A stretch of DNA of 64,000 nucleotides from an uncultured Ectothiorhodospiraceae bacterium. Lineage in GTDB: Bacteria > Pseudomonadota > Gammaproteobacteria > Nitrococcales > Nitrococcaceae. Under the pieces are notes generated by a model. It was not told the origin of the DNA, did not search any database, and was given only the letters and a program-made list of their open reading frames with translations. Shown here piece after piece: positions 7,776 through 19,148 of this stretch; the stretch's first letter is position 1; the number at the start of each line of letters is the position of its first letter. The translations under genes and the position numbers were made by a program. The DNA lies in NCBI GenBank assembly GCA_913057145.1, contig CAJXNJ010000005.1:1-64000 (forward strand). Reading direction: 5' to 3'.

Positions 7776-9066
7776 GACTCTGCTTTATCAACCACTCTAC
7801 CCGGCCCTGATCCGCCCCCTCTTTCCGGTGCTCATGACCATTGAGCTGCCACTGTATATGCTCATCCTCACCGGGATTCTGCGCTACCGCATGGATGCAA
7901 GGCGCTTACCACTTGTCCCCGCGGACAGCGCCCCCCTGGTGAGCTGCATCATCACCTGCTACAGCGAGGGGGATGCCGTCCGACGCACGGTTGAAGGGCT
8001 GGTAAACCAGATTTACTCCGGGCCGATTGAGATTCTTGCCGTTGTTGACGGCGCGGACCGCAACCACCACACCCTTCAGGCACTGCAGCGGGTGCGCCCC
8101 CAACTCCCGCTCTCCTCCCAACGCACCCTCAAGATCATTCCGAAATGGCAACGCGGCGGCCGGGTGTCCTCTTTGAATACCGGTTTGTCGCTCAGCCGGG
8201 GCGAGATTGTCATGGCGCTCGATGGCGATACCAGCTTTGACAACGACATGGTGGCGACCGCCGCGCGGCATATGCGCAATCCCAATGTCATTGCCCTCAC
8301 CGGGACACTGCGTGTGAGAAATCGACAAGCCGGAATCTGGACTCGACTGCAGGCGCTCGAATATCTCATCGGACTGGTGGCAACCCGAACCGGGCTGGGT
8401 GCTTTCAACGTCATTAACAATGTCTCCGGTGCTTTCGGCATTTTTCGCCGGGAAGCCCTGATCCGCGTCGGTGGCTGGGAATGCGGCACCGCTGAAGATC
8501 TGGACATGACGCTGCGGCTGAAAAGGCATTTTGCCCGTCATCCCGAATACCGCATCGAATTCGCGCCGACGGCCATCGGCCATACCGACGCGCCTGCAAG
8601 CTTCACCGAGCTACTCAAGCAAAGACTGCGCTGGGACGGGGATCTTTACTACATGTATGCCCGCAAACACCGCAGTGCCATCTCACCGACGATGATTGGC
8701 TGGCGCAATACCATTGCAACCCTGTGGTACGGACTGCTGCATCAGATCGTCCTGCCTTTCGCCATTGCCCTTTACTTGCTCTATCTGGCCCTGACCTATC
8801 CGGCTGTGAGTGTCGTCATCGGCCTTGCCGTGGTCTATGTCATCTACCTGCTCATCACGGTCGTGATGACCGTCTTTGCCCTCGGGCTGCTCTCAGAGCG
8901 ACGCAAGGCGGATATGCCGCTTTTACTGCTCACACCCCTGTACCCCATCTACCGCGGCGTCATGCGCTTATGGGCGGTTGTCGCCATTCTCGCGGAGATC
9001 GTACTGGATCAGCACAAGGATTCGACCATGGCCCCCTGGTGGGTCCTGAAAAGGAGTCAGTATTGA
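7768..9066 (+). CDS. processive family-2 glycosyltransferase, membrane-bound
   Basis: Predicted polysaccharide synthase of 432 aa in the inner membrane, of the BcsA/NodC/PgaC type. An N-terminal hydrophobic segment (about 15-38) precedes a GT-A domain with VVDG (D94), ALDGDTS (D152, D154), TAED (D244) and the QRLRW (Q285-W289) motif expected of processive synthases. Three to four C-terminal helices follow (about 315-400). There is no PilZ domain. ATG 7768 overlaps the upstream gene by 8 nt and has GGAGGAA 7 nt before it. With the TolC and HlyD partners it should build and extrude a glycan; the sugar cannot be told from sequence. Confidence 0.88.
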   Translation: MLETLLYQPLYPALIRPLFPVLMTIELPLYMLILTGILRYRMDARRLPLVPADSAPLVSCIITCYSEGDAVRRTVEGLVNQIYSGPIEILAVVDGADRNHHTLQALQRVRPQLPLSSQRTLKIIPKWQRGGRVSSLNTGLSLSRGEIVMALDGDTSFDNDMVATAARHMRNPNVIALTGTLRVRNRQAGIWTRLQALEYLIGLVATRTGLGAFNVINNVSGAFGIFRREALIRVGGWECGTAEDLDMTLRLKRHFARHPEYRIEFAPTAIGHTDAPASFTELLKQRLRWDGDLYYMYARKHRSAISPTMIGWRNTIATLWYGLLHQIVLPFAIALYLLYLALTYPAVSVVIGLAVVYVIYLLITVVMTVFALGLLSERRKADMPLLLLTPLYPIYRGVMRLWAVVAILAEIVLDQHKDSTMAPWWVLKRSQY

Positions 9067-10409
9067 TGTCTTTCCTTCCACGCACACTGGTTTGCCTGAC
9101 AGCCCTGCTGCCCGTCGCCAGCCCGTTATTCGCGGCTGAAGAGCCGGTCATTGAGCGGTCGATGCTCGAGCAGCAACTGGTGCACTCACCACTCGCCCAA
9201 TCGGCCCGGAGCGATGTGCAGGTTGTTGAAGAACAACGCCAACAGCGCTCGGCAGAAACCGGCTGGAGAGCTTTTGGTGCACTGAATGCCGCTGCGCTGA
9301 ACGAAATCGAAGGAGAGGATAATCGTCGTTATGACCGTCTTCAGGGTGACATCGGACTCCGGCATCCGCTGCTCGGCAGCCAACGCGCCGAGCAAGAGGC
9401 AGTGCTGGATCTCGAGCGGCTGCAATTGCGCACTCAAGGCGAAGCGGATGCACGCATCGAGCAGCTGGCCGTCGATTTACGAAAACGCTATGCCGATTAC
9501 TGGCTCAATGAGCGTTTACAACAACTCAGTGAGGACTGGCTGCAAACGGCCGAACCTGAGTTAAGGAAGCTTTCCGCGCAATCAGGCCGCACGGTACTCA
9601 ACAGTGAATTTGCCGCGTTGGCCTCAACCGTTGATCAGGCTCGCGTCGACCGGCAACAGGCCACCGCGGCGCGTGAGGCTGCAAGGCGCGGCATGGAGGC
9701 CTTGCTCGGGCAATCCATCAGCGCTTTCCAGGCTGTCTGGCCGGGCAGTGATGCCATCTGCCGCAGTGAGCCTGATATTCGCAATGCCATCTGGAGGCAG
9801 GACCCCGAAATAAGGGCGCTGAAGGCGGAACTCGCCGTACTCATCGAACAGGGCGGGTATCGCTTTAGTGATGAAATCAACTCCAATCTCACGCTGACGC
9901 ACAGTCAGATCCTCGAGGAATGGGATGATCGCGGTCATGAGACCAGTATCGGTCTCACCGCCGAGATGCCCATCGCGGTGGCAAAGGCGCATGATCATCG
10001 CACCGCCTGGCGTAATGCCCAGATCCTCCAGTTGCAGCGTCGCCTGGAGGTCGAACGTCAGGCAGCGGTTGCGATGATTGCCGGGACGATCGCCCGCCTG
10101 CAGGCCACAAGCGCAGCAAGAACGGCCACTGAGAACCGATTACGGCGCGCTCATTACACCTGGGTTGAATCACGAGAGCGTACCCGGGCATCAGTCAACA
10201 CCAATCCACTCCTGCCCCTTGCGCAGAGTGTGAATTGGTATCAAACGGCCCGTGAGCGCCTGCAGCAGGAGGCCGAGTGGCTGCGCGCACGCGCTGAGCT
10301 TGAAGGTATACGAACGCCTGAATGCCCGCCCAGCCTTGCAACCGCGCCTGAAACCGCATGGCTGACACCCCTGCCACCAACAACTCAGCCAATTGAGTCG
10401 CCCCAATGA
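9066..10409 (+). CDS. TolC-family outer membrane factor
   Basis: Protein of 447 aa with a signal peptide (LVCLTALLPVASPLFAAEE, cleavage near residue 24) and long amphipathic helices rich in Q, R, E and A, typical of outer membrane efflux proteins forming a trimeric channel-tunnel. The start ATG overlaps the glycosyltransferase stop by one base (TGATG) and the stop overlaps the next ATG. The longer upstream frame lies inside the glycosyltransferase gene and is rejected. Context says it is the exit duct for the product of the GT2 protein rather than a drug efflux channel; no RND or ABC pump gene is present in the unit. Confidence 0.82.
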   Translation: MSFLPRTLVCLTALLPVASPLFAAEEPVIERSMLEQQLVHSPLAQSARSDVQVVEEQRQQRSAETGWRAFGALNAAALNEIEGEDNRRYDRLQGDIGLRHPLLGSQRAEQEAVLDLERLQLRTQGEADARIEQLAVDLRKRYADYWLNERLQQLSEDWLQTAEPELRKLSAQSGRTVLNSEFAALASTVDQARVDRQQATAAREAARRGMEALLGQSISAFQAVWPGSDAICRSEPDIRNAIWRQDPEIRALKAELAVLIEQGGYRFSDEINSNLTLTHSQILEEWDDRGHETSIGLTAEMPIAVAKAHDHRTAWRNAQILQLQRRLEVERQAAVAMIAGTIARLQATSAARTATENRLRRAHYTWVESRERTRASVNTNPLLPLAQSVNWYQTARERLQQEAEWLRARAELEGIRTPECPPSLATAPETAWLTPLPPTTQPIESPQ

Positions 10410-11536
10410 CCATGAAGATCAACTTCCAGGGTCGAGGCCTCGCGGCGGGGCCGGATGGTCTACCCGTGCGCTATGGGCCGGCGCGGCGCAGTATCCCGCG
10501 ACTGCGCTGGTTGCTTGTCATCCTGATTGCCTCAAGCCCGCTGATCTACGTCCTCTGGCTTCTGCTTCGCGGCGGCCTGGTTGTCGATGCCGCCGGCAGA
10601 CTCACCTATGAAACCCTGCGAGCCGGGTCCGTGGTCAGTGGTGTGGTCGAACAGGTTCTCGTCGAAGAGAACGACAGCGTGCGCACGGGGACTCCCCTCA
10701 TCCGCCTTGAGAATCCTGAGATTCGCGGCCGGCTTGCCCACTTACAACAGGAGCTCAGTCGACTCGAGGTGGAACAGAACACCGCCAGGGAGCGCGCCGA
10801 GCGGGAACTCACAGCAATCAATCAGGAAATTGAAACACTGCAAAGACTGATCAGCGCCGAAGATCAATGGCTCAGACGCCTGGATGAACTCACGACAGCG
10901 GGGCTTGCCACCGAGCGCGAGCAATACCAGGCCGCCGCGGAAGGTCAGAAAACACGGCGGCAATTAATCGAGGCACTGCACCGGCGCAGTGATCTGGAGC
11001 GCATCCGCAGCCAGGGCGATATCAACCTCAGGACCCGAGAAGAAGAACTTCGACTGGCTATAGATATTGCACGTAACAATCTGAATTATTTACTTATTAA
11101 GGCGCCCTCTGACGGTGATATCGTAGCGCTTCAGGCCGAGCCGGGGGACACCGTCGGCCCCGGCAGCACCCTGTTGACCATGACACGCCCTTCCGAGCCG
11201 GAGCTCATCGCCTATCTACGCCCATCCGATGGCGGCTTTGCCCGTCAACACAGCCGTGTGAAAGTGCGTCTGCCGGATGGCAGCCATATCAACGGCCAGG
11301 TGGCAGAGCGCCCGAGACTGACCGGGCGCATTCCCGCCGCCATACAGTCCATCCTTCAGGAATCAAGTGCTGCGCTGATGGTAAAAATCGCCCTCGTGGA
11401 ACCGGTACCGCAGCCAATGGCCATTCATGGCCTGCCGGTGCGCGTTGAATTTGCCCGCGGCCCCTCGGTCGCACTGTCACGCATGCGTTTCCCCAGTGCC
11501 ATTGCCGGACAATCCGATGCCAACGCGTTACAGTAG
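10406..11536 (+). CDS. HlyD-family membrane fusion (periplasmic adaptor) protein
   Basis: Protein of 376 aa with one N-terminal membrane helix (about 34-54), a split biotinyl-lipoyl-like domain (SGVVEQVLVEENDSVRTGTPL and later APSDGDIVALQAEPGDTVGPGS), a long coiled coil between them (about 110-215) and a beta-barrel C-terminus. This is the layout of HlyD/EmrA adaptors that bridge inner membrane and TolC-like channels. ATG overlaps the upstream stop (ATGACCATG). In this operon it would couple the glycosyltransferase pore to the outer membrane factor, a role comparable to Alg44 in alginate export; that comparison is inference. Confidence 0.83.
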   Translation: MTMKINFQGRGLAAGPDGLPVRYGPARRSIPRLRWLLVILIASSPLIYVLWLLLRGGLVVDAAGRLTYETLRAGSVVSGVVEQVLVEENDSVRTGTPLIRLENPEIRGRLAHLQQELSRLEVEQNTARERAERELTAINQEIETLQRLISAEDQWLRRLDELTTAGLATEREQYQAAAEGQKTRRQLIEALHRRSDLERIRSQGDINLRTREEELRLAIDIARNNLNYLLIKAPSDGDIVALQAEPGDTVGPGSTLLTMTRPSEPELIAYLRPSDGGFARQHSRVKVRLPDGSHINGQVAERPRLTGRIPAAIQSILQESSAALMVKIALVEPVPQPMAIHGLPVRVEFARGPSVALSRMRFPSAIAGQSDANALQ

Positions 11537-14367
<2,831 letters not shown>

Positions 14368-14435
14368 GGCAGTGCAGTCTCCGGCCGGATTGGCGTATGA
14401 TTCGGGCGTAAACAAAAAGGCAATGGAGGCGATCC

Positions 14436-15626
14436 TTGGATATTCAACTGGCCGAGCGGGTCAAGCGCGTCAAACCCTCTCCCACCATGGCTGTGACGGC
14501 AAGAGCCGCAGAGATGCGGGCCGCCGGTCACGACATCATCGGGCTGGGCGCCGGTGAACCCGATTTTGATACGCCACAGCATATCAGCGAAGCGGCGATT
14601 GAGGCGATTCGGGAAGGACAGACACGATACACCGCCGTTGATGGCAGTCCCGCCTTCAAGCAGGCCATCGTGGATAAGTTCGCGCGTGAGAACGGCCTGA
14701 ACTACGAAGCCAACCAGATTCTGGTGTCATCCGGGGCCAAGCAGAGTCTCTACAACCTCTTCTGCGCCGTTCTCAATAGCGGCGATGAGGTGGTCATTCC
14801 AGCCCCTTACTGGGTCTCGTATCCGGACATGGCATTACTGGCTGACGGTGAACCGGTTGTTGTCACCGCTGACCAGTCACAGCGCTTTAAAATCACCCCG
14901 GCGCAGCTTGAAGCGGCCATGAGTGAGCGCACCCGCATCGTCGTGTTGAACAGCCCCTCCAACCCGACCGGCAGTGCCTACAGCAAAGCCGAGCTCCAGG
15001 CCCTGGGGGCGGTCCTCGCCCGTCATCCGGATGTCCTGGTTGTCAGCGACGACATCTATGAGCATATCCTCTGGAGCGACGAGCCGTTCTGCAACATCGT
15101 CATGGCCTGCCCCGAGCTCGCCGAGCGGACCGTTGTCGTGAACGGGGTCTCCAAGGCGTATGCCATGACCGGCTGGCGCATCGGTTATGCCGCCGGCCCG
15201 GCCGGGGTAATTGCCGCGATGAAGAAAATTCAATCGCAGAGCACCTCCAACGCCAGCTCCATCTCCCAGGCAGCCTCAGTCGCTGCGCTTAACGGTGATC
15301 AGAGCGTTATTGGCCCGATGGTCAAGGCCTTTCGGGAGCGGCATGATTATGTGGTGGGCCGGCTGAACGCCATGCGCGGTGTCAGCTGCATTGAGGGTGA
15401 CGGCACCTTCTATGCATTCCCCGATATGAGTGAGGCGATTGCCGGTATTGATGGGGTCGATGATGACCTCGCACTGGCCGAATACCTCATTGAGAATGCC
15501 GGCGTTGCCCTGGTCCCGGGCACGGCATTCGGTCTGCCGGGCCATGCGCGTATTTCCTATGCGACCAGCATGGAGAACCTGGAGAAAGCGATGGATCGCA
15601 TCGAGGGTGTTTTCGGGCGGGGCTGA
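14436..15626 (+). CDS. aspartate-type aminotransferase (class I, subgroup I-gamma)
   Basis: PLP enzyme of 396 aa, probably aspartate or aromatic amino acid transaminase. Landmarks are [11 protein letters not shown], the [12 protein letters not shown] substrate loop, SDDIYEH, and [13 protein letters not shown] with the PLP lysine, ending with RISYATS. The start is TTG at 14436, placed 6 nt after GGAGG (14425-14429); no in-frame ATG fits better. It is divergent from uvrB with about 68 bp between starts. Confidence 0.92.
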   Translation: MDIQLAERVKRVKPSPTMAVTARAAEMRAAGHDIIGLGAGEPDFDTPQHISEAAIEAIREGQTRYTAVDGSPAFKQAIVDKFARENGLNYEANQILVSSGAKQSLYNLFCAVLNSGDEVVIPAPYWVSYPDMALLADGEPVVVTADQSQRFKITPAQLEAAMSERTRIVVLNSPSNPTGSAYSKAELQALGAVLARHPDVLVVSDDIYEHILWSDEPFCNIVMACPELAERTVVVNGVSKAYAMTGWRIGYAAGPAGVIAAMKKIQSQSTSNASSISQAASVAALNGDQSVIGPMVKAFRERHDYVVGRLNAMRGVSCIEGDGTFYAFPDMSEAIAGIDGVDDDLALAEYLIENAGVALVPGTAFGLPGHARISYATSMENLEKAMDRIEGVFGRG

Positions 15627-15638
15627 GCCGTGACAGGA

Positions 15639-15663
15639 GGCCGTGCCGGTTGACGGCACGGCC
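15639..15663 (+). terminator. hairpin downstream of the aminotransferase
   Basis: Perfect 9-bp stem GGCCGTGCC (15639-15647) and GGCACGGCC (15655-15663) with a 7-nt loop; no T run follows. The loop and second arm contain the -35 element proposed for tRNA-Asn, so the site may serve both ends. Confidence 0.4.
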
Positions 15664-15677
15664 CGATCCGATACACT
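15650..15677 (+). promoter_or_regulatory. candidate promoter of tRNA-Asn
   Basis: TTGACG (15650-15655) and TACACT (15672-15677) with 16-bp spacing, ending 22 bp before the mature tRNA. Confidence 0.5.
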
Positions 15678-15699
15678 ACGCGCTTCACATCAAGGCCAT

Positions 15700-15774
15700 T
15701 CCCCGGTAGCTCAGCGGTAGAGCGAGTGACTGTTAATCACTGGGTCGGCGGTTCGAATCCGTCCCGGGGAGCCA
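15700..15774 (+). tRNA. tRNA-Asn (GTT)
   Basis: Complete cloverleaf: acceptor TCCCCGG pairs with CCGGGGA, D arm GCTC...GAGC, anticodon arm around CTGTTAA with GTT at 15732-15734, T arm GGCGGTTCGAATCCGTC, discriminator G and an encoded CCA at 15772-15774. Confidence 0.97.
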
Positions 15775-15786
15775 ACTCTCAGAGCG

Positions 15787-16356
15787 CTAAGGCGCAATCC
15801 ACTGCCCCGCCCAGTCATCGCTGCGATGAAACCGTGCCCGTCTGTGCACATGCCCCAAATGCAGAAGATCAAACTGCTGGATGGCAAGCTCAATCACCGC
15901 GAAATCCTCAAACGCCGGTATCCGCTCATAATCGAGGCCGTCATCAAGCAACGTCCCCGGACGGGGCTGGGTGCCGTAATTGCAGCGGGCATGCTCAGGG
16001 ATTTTCTCCCACAGCGCAGCCACCGAACTGCCGGTCACGATGCTTGCCACGGCAACGGCCCGAATCTGCAAATGTGCTTCACGATCCCAGATATGAACAC
16101 CAGCCGCCGGGTTGGCGCGCAGCTCGGCGACCTTGGCGGCGTGACAGTCGCTGTAGACCCTGAGCATCGAGGCCTCGGGATCCGCTGAGCGCAGGACAAT
16201 TGTGCGTAGCTGCGGCGTCCCCTGTGCATCGACAGTGGCAAGCGTTGGATGTCGACCCGCGGCACGGCGATCATTGACGCCGCGCAGTAACCGCTTCCAG
16301 GCCTGGGCATGGAGACTCTCGAGTGACTGGGCCCACTCATGTACCTGCGCTGCCAT
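15787..16356 (-). CDS. pyridoxamine 5'-phosphate oxidase-family FMN-binding protein
   Basis: Protein of 189 aa with the split-barrel flavin fold: PTLATVDAQGTPQLRTIVLR near the N-terminus, a KVAELRANPAAGVHIWD segment, and a PdxH-like tail RRARFHRSDDWAGQWIAP. It is shorter than classical PdxH (about 215 aa) and resembles the Alr4036-type branch of the family, so PNP oxidase activity is not assured. It is the last gene after the polyamine transporter on the minus strand, 5 bp from potD, and is probably cotranscribed. No close ribosome site is seen. Confidence 0.78.
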   Translation of the reverse strand: MAAQVHEWAQSLESLHAQAWKRLLRGVNDRRAAGRHPTLATVDAQGTPQLRTIVLRSADPEASMLRVYSDCHAAKVAELRANPAAGVHIWDREAHLQIRAVAVASIVTGSSVAALWEKIPEHARCNYGTQPRPGTLLDDGLDYERIPAFEDFAVIELAIQQFDLLHLGHVHRRARFHRSDDWAGQWIAP

Positions 16357-16361
16357 GACGA

Positions 16362-17435
16362 TCAGCGGGACTCCACTTCACGCCAGAGCTGTTGCAGGAA
16401 TTGCAGATCCTCACCCTCCAGGCTCGGCGTGAATGCCAACACGGCCAGCTCCTCATCCGTTGGTGTGATCGGCGGCTCCTGGAGGATGTCCTCGAGCAGC
16501 GGAATCGCCGCCGCATTGGGGCTTGAGTAATAGTTCCAGTTGGATAGCGCCGCGCCCACCTCAGCCCTGAGGATATAGTCGATAAAGGCATGGGCGAGTT
16601 CAGGATTCGGGGCTCTCGCCGGAATCATCATATTATCCACCCAGACCTCAGCGCCCTCTTGCGGAATGACGAACTCGATATCGGCAAACCCTTCCGGGTC
16701 CTCTGATTTGAAGAACAGATAATCACCGTTGAAGGTGATGCCGGCGCTGACCGACCCGCGGACCAGCTGCTGCAGCACCGGTGTGCCCTGGATGAAGCCG
16801 ACAAAATTATCCCGCTGCTTGGTCTCGAGCATCAGGCGAGCGGCTTCCTGCAGCGCCTCGCGTGACTGACAGTCGTAACCATGGCCGAGATAAGCACAGG
16901 CCGAGCCGAGCGAGACCTGACTGTCCTCCGGGACGGCGAAAGGGGCATCCGGATTCATCTGCGGGTCAAACAGTACCGACCAGCTGGCTGGCATCTCTCC
17001 CAGCGCTCCGCGATCGTAGACAAGCCCGGTCGTTCCCCACTGATAGGCCACCGAATAGGCATTCCCCGGATCGAAGGACGGGTCCTGGAACGTGTCCATC
17101 AGATTATCGAGATTGGTGAGCCTGTCATGATCGAGCGGTTGCACCAGGCCACTTTCAATCAGCCTTGGGATGTAATAGTTGGACGGGACGATCACGTCAT
17201 ACTGACTCACACCGCCTGCCTGCAGCTTGGCGAACATCTCGCCATTGGAGTTGAAATAGTTCTCAACCACTTCAACGCCATATTCCTGCTCAAAATTCTC
17301 GATAATCGCCGGATCCATGTATTGCGACCAGTTGAACAGATACAGCGTCTCGCCTTCGAACTGCGCGACAGCCGGCTGGATCCCGGCCGTTAAACCGGCG
17401 GCGAGCGCAAGCGTGGTCAGTATGCGATGGGTCAT
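16362..17435 (-). CDS. potD: spermidine/putrescine-type periplasmic binding protein
   Basis: Solute receptor of 357 aa for a polyamine ABC importer. A signal peptide ends near AVAQFEG (residue 24-25). The first strand LYLFNWSQYM and the stretch FNSNGEMFAKLQAGGVSQYDVIVPSNYYI match PotD/PotF, including the asparagine-tryptophan pair that lines the ligand site. It lies last of the potABCD-ordered genes. Family members also take other diamines or amines, so the exact ligand is open. Confidence 0.88.
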   Translation of the reverse strand: MTHRILTTLALAAGLTAGIQPAVAQFEGETLYLFNWSQYMDPAIIENFEQEYGVEVVENYFNSNGEMFAKLQAGGVSQYDVIVPSNYYIPRLIESGLVQPLDHDRLTNLDNLMDTFQDPSFDPGNAYSVAYQWGTTGLVYDRGALGEMPASWSVLFDPQMNPDAPFAVPEDSQVSLGSACAYLGHGYDCQSREALQEAARLMLETKQRDNFVGFIQGTPVLQQLVRGSVSAGITFNGDYLFFKSEDPEGFADIEFVIPQEGAEVWVDNMMIPARAPNPELAHAFIDYILRAEVGAALSNWNYYSSPNAAAIPLLEDILQEPPITPTDEELAVLAFTPSLEGEDLQFLQQLWREVESR

Positions 17436-17454
17436 GAAAAGGCTCCCTCAACAA

Positions 17455-18261
17455 TTAAGTGTCTGATGTCCTGCGGCGACGTCCACCGAGCATGCTCAGC
17501 ATGGCGATCAAGAAGACCGTCGCGATCATTAGTGTGGCAATGGCATTAATCTCTGGTGTCACGCCCTTGCGAATGGCGCTCCAGATATAGATGGGCAGTG
17601 TGGTGCTCTCAGGGCCTGCGGTAAAGAAGCTGATGACAAAATCATCGATCGACAGGGTCAGCGCCAGCAGAAAACTCGCGGCGATGGCCGGGCGCAGGGT
17701 GGGCAGCAGAAAAGCGGATAAACGCTGCCAGGGTGAGGCATAAAGGTCCTGAGCCGCCTCGAACAGGCTCGGATCGAGCGCCAATAACCGAGCATTGACC
17801 AGCAGGGCAACAAACGGCACCTGAAAGGTGACATGGGCGATGATCATGGTGCCAAGCCCCGGGGCGAGAATGCCAAGCCATTGATTAATCAATACAAAAA
17901 ACGTCATCTCAGCGATGCCGAAGACAATATCGGGCATGATTACCGGCAGATAGATCAGCCACACCAGCCATGAGAGCCGGCCCAGGCGATAGCGATAAAA
18001 CCCGTAACCGAGCATGCCGCCGATCACAACGGCAATCAGCGTCGAGACCGTGGCGAGCACCGCGGTATTCCAGAGCGCCTGCATGATCACATCGTTGGCG
18101 AACAGGCGTTTGTACCAATCGAGGGAAAAGCCCGCGAAGCGCGCCGATGAGTTGATGCTGTTGAAAGAAAACACCACGACAACGAGCAGCGGCGCATACA
18201 GAAACAGCATCAGCGCGTACCAGAAGCCGCGCAGAAAGGCTGTCAAACGCCCCCTGCTCAC
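17455..18261 (-). CDS. potC: polyamine ABC transporter permease (PotC type)
   Basis: Inner membrane permease of 268 aa with about six helices and the EAA-like coupling loop EAAQDLYASPWQRLSAFLLPTL. It starts with GTG overlapping the potB TGA (GTGA), consistent with coupled translation. It pairs with PotB to form the channel energised by PotA. Confidence 0.9.
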   Translation of the reverse strand: MSRGRLTAFLRGFWYALMLFLYAPLLVVVVFSFNSINSSARFAGFSLDWYKRLFANDVIMQALWNTAVLATVSTLIAVVIGGMLGYGFYRYRLGRLSWLVWLIYLPVIMPDIVFGIAEMTFFVLINQWLGILAPGLGTMIIAHVTFQVPFVALLVNARLLALDPSLFEAAQDLYASPWQRLSAFLLPTLRPAIAASFLLALTLSIDDFVISFFTAGPESTTLPIYIWSAIRKGVTPEINAIATLMIATVFLIAMLSMLGGRRRRTSDT

Positions 18262-19148
18262 AGCACCACCTCCCGATCCCCACCCAGGCGTCGGCCCAGA
18301 TTGCGCAGCACCTTAAGCCCGATCAGGGTGACCGCGATCATAATCAACGCACCGGCCGCCCCCAGCGGCCAGTTACTGGCCTGTGCAAACTGTCGGGCCA
18401 CCAGATTGCCGATCATCATCGAGCGCCCACCGCCCAGCAGCTCGGTGACCACGTACATGCCGAAGGCCGGAATCGCGACCAGCACGACACCCGCCATCAG
18501 CCCGGGGAGCGTCTGTGGGAAAACCGCATGCCGGAACGCGGAGAGCGGTGAGGCAAAAAGATCCCGAGCGGCTTCCACCTGAGCCATATCAAGCTTTTCA
18601 AACGCGGCATAAAGGGGAAGCACCATAAACGGCAGGAAGTTGTAGACAAGCCCGATGATCACTGCGAACTGTGACGGGAAAAGCCCCATCTGCGGTTCAA
18701 TGAACCCGAGCCTCGCAGCGAAATCGGCAAGCGGTGTGCCGGGGGCGAGAATATTCATCCACCCCACCGAGCGAATCACCTGATTGGTCCAGGACGGCAC
18801 GACCACGGCAAGCAGCATCAACGCACGCCAGCGGGCCGGTCGTGTCGAAATGTAATACGCCGCCGGATAGGCAATCAGGGTGACAATCAGCGTTGCCAGC
18901 AGCGTCTGCCAGACCGAGCGCAGCAGGGTGTAGAGATTACCCGGGCTCCAACCCAGAAACCCGAAACCGGCAAGTTCGCGGAAAGCCTGCAGACTAAGCG
19001 GCAGGGTCGGCAGTCCGTAGGGGCCATTGGTCAGAAACGCCATCCCCATGAGATAGAGACTCGGCAGGACCAGGAACACCAGAATGCAGAGCACACCCGG
19101 GGTCACGGTGAGGAGTAGATGCTGGGTATCCCGGGCAAGCTTCGGCAA
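18258..19148 (-). CDS. potB: polyamine ABC transporter permease (PotB type)
   Basis: Permease of 296 aa with about six helices and the coupling loop EAARDLFASPLSAFRHAVFPQTLPG. The frame is closed by the potA stop immediately upstream, so the first available start is TTG at 19148-19146, directly after the TGA. GAGGGGGACGGG within the end of potA can act as ribosome site. The TTG and abutting stop suggest strict coupling to potA. Confidence 0.9.
   Translation of the reverse strand: MPKLARDTQHLLLTVTPGVLCILVFLVLPSLYLMGMAFLTNGPYGLPTLPLSLQAFRELAGFGFLGWSPGNLYTLLRSVWQTLLATLIVTLIAYPAAYYISTRPARWRALMLLAVVVPSWTNQVIRSVGWMNILAPGTPLADFAARLGFIEPQMGLFPSQFAVIIGLVYNFLPFMVLPLYAAFEKLDMAQVEAARDLFASPLSAFRHAVFPQTLPGLMAGVVLVAIPAFGMYVVTELLGGGRSMMIGNLVARQFAQASNWPLGAAGALIMIAVTLIGLKVLRNLGRRLGGDREVVL

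Noticed and set aside
8724-9065. Extension of the TolC-like gene into the glycosyltransferase
   Set aside because: The signal peptide begins at 9066; the upstream part is low-complexity frame-shifted coding sequence.
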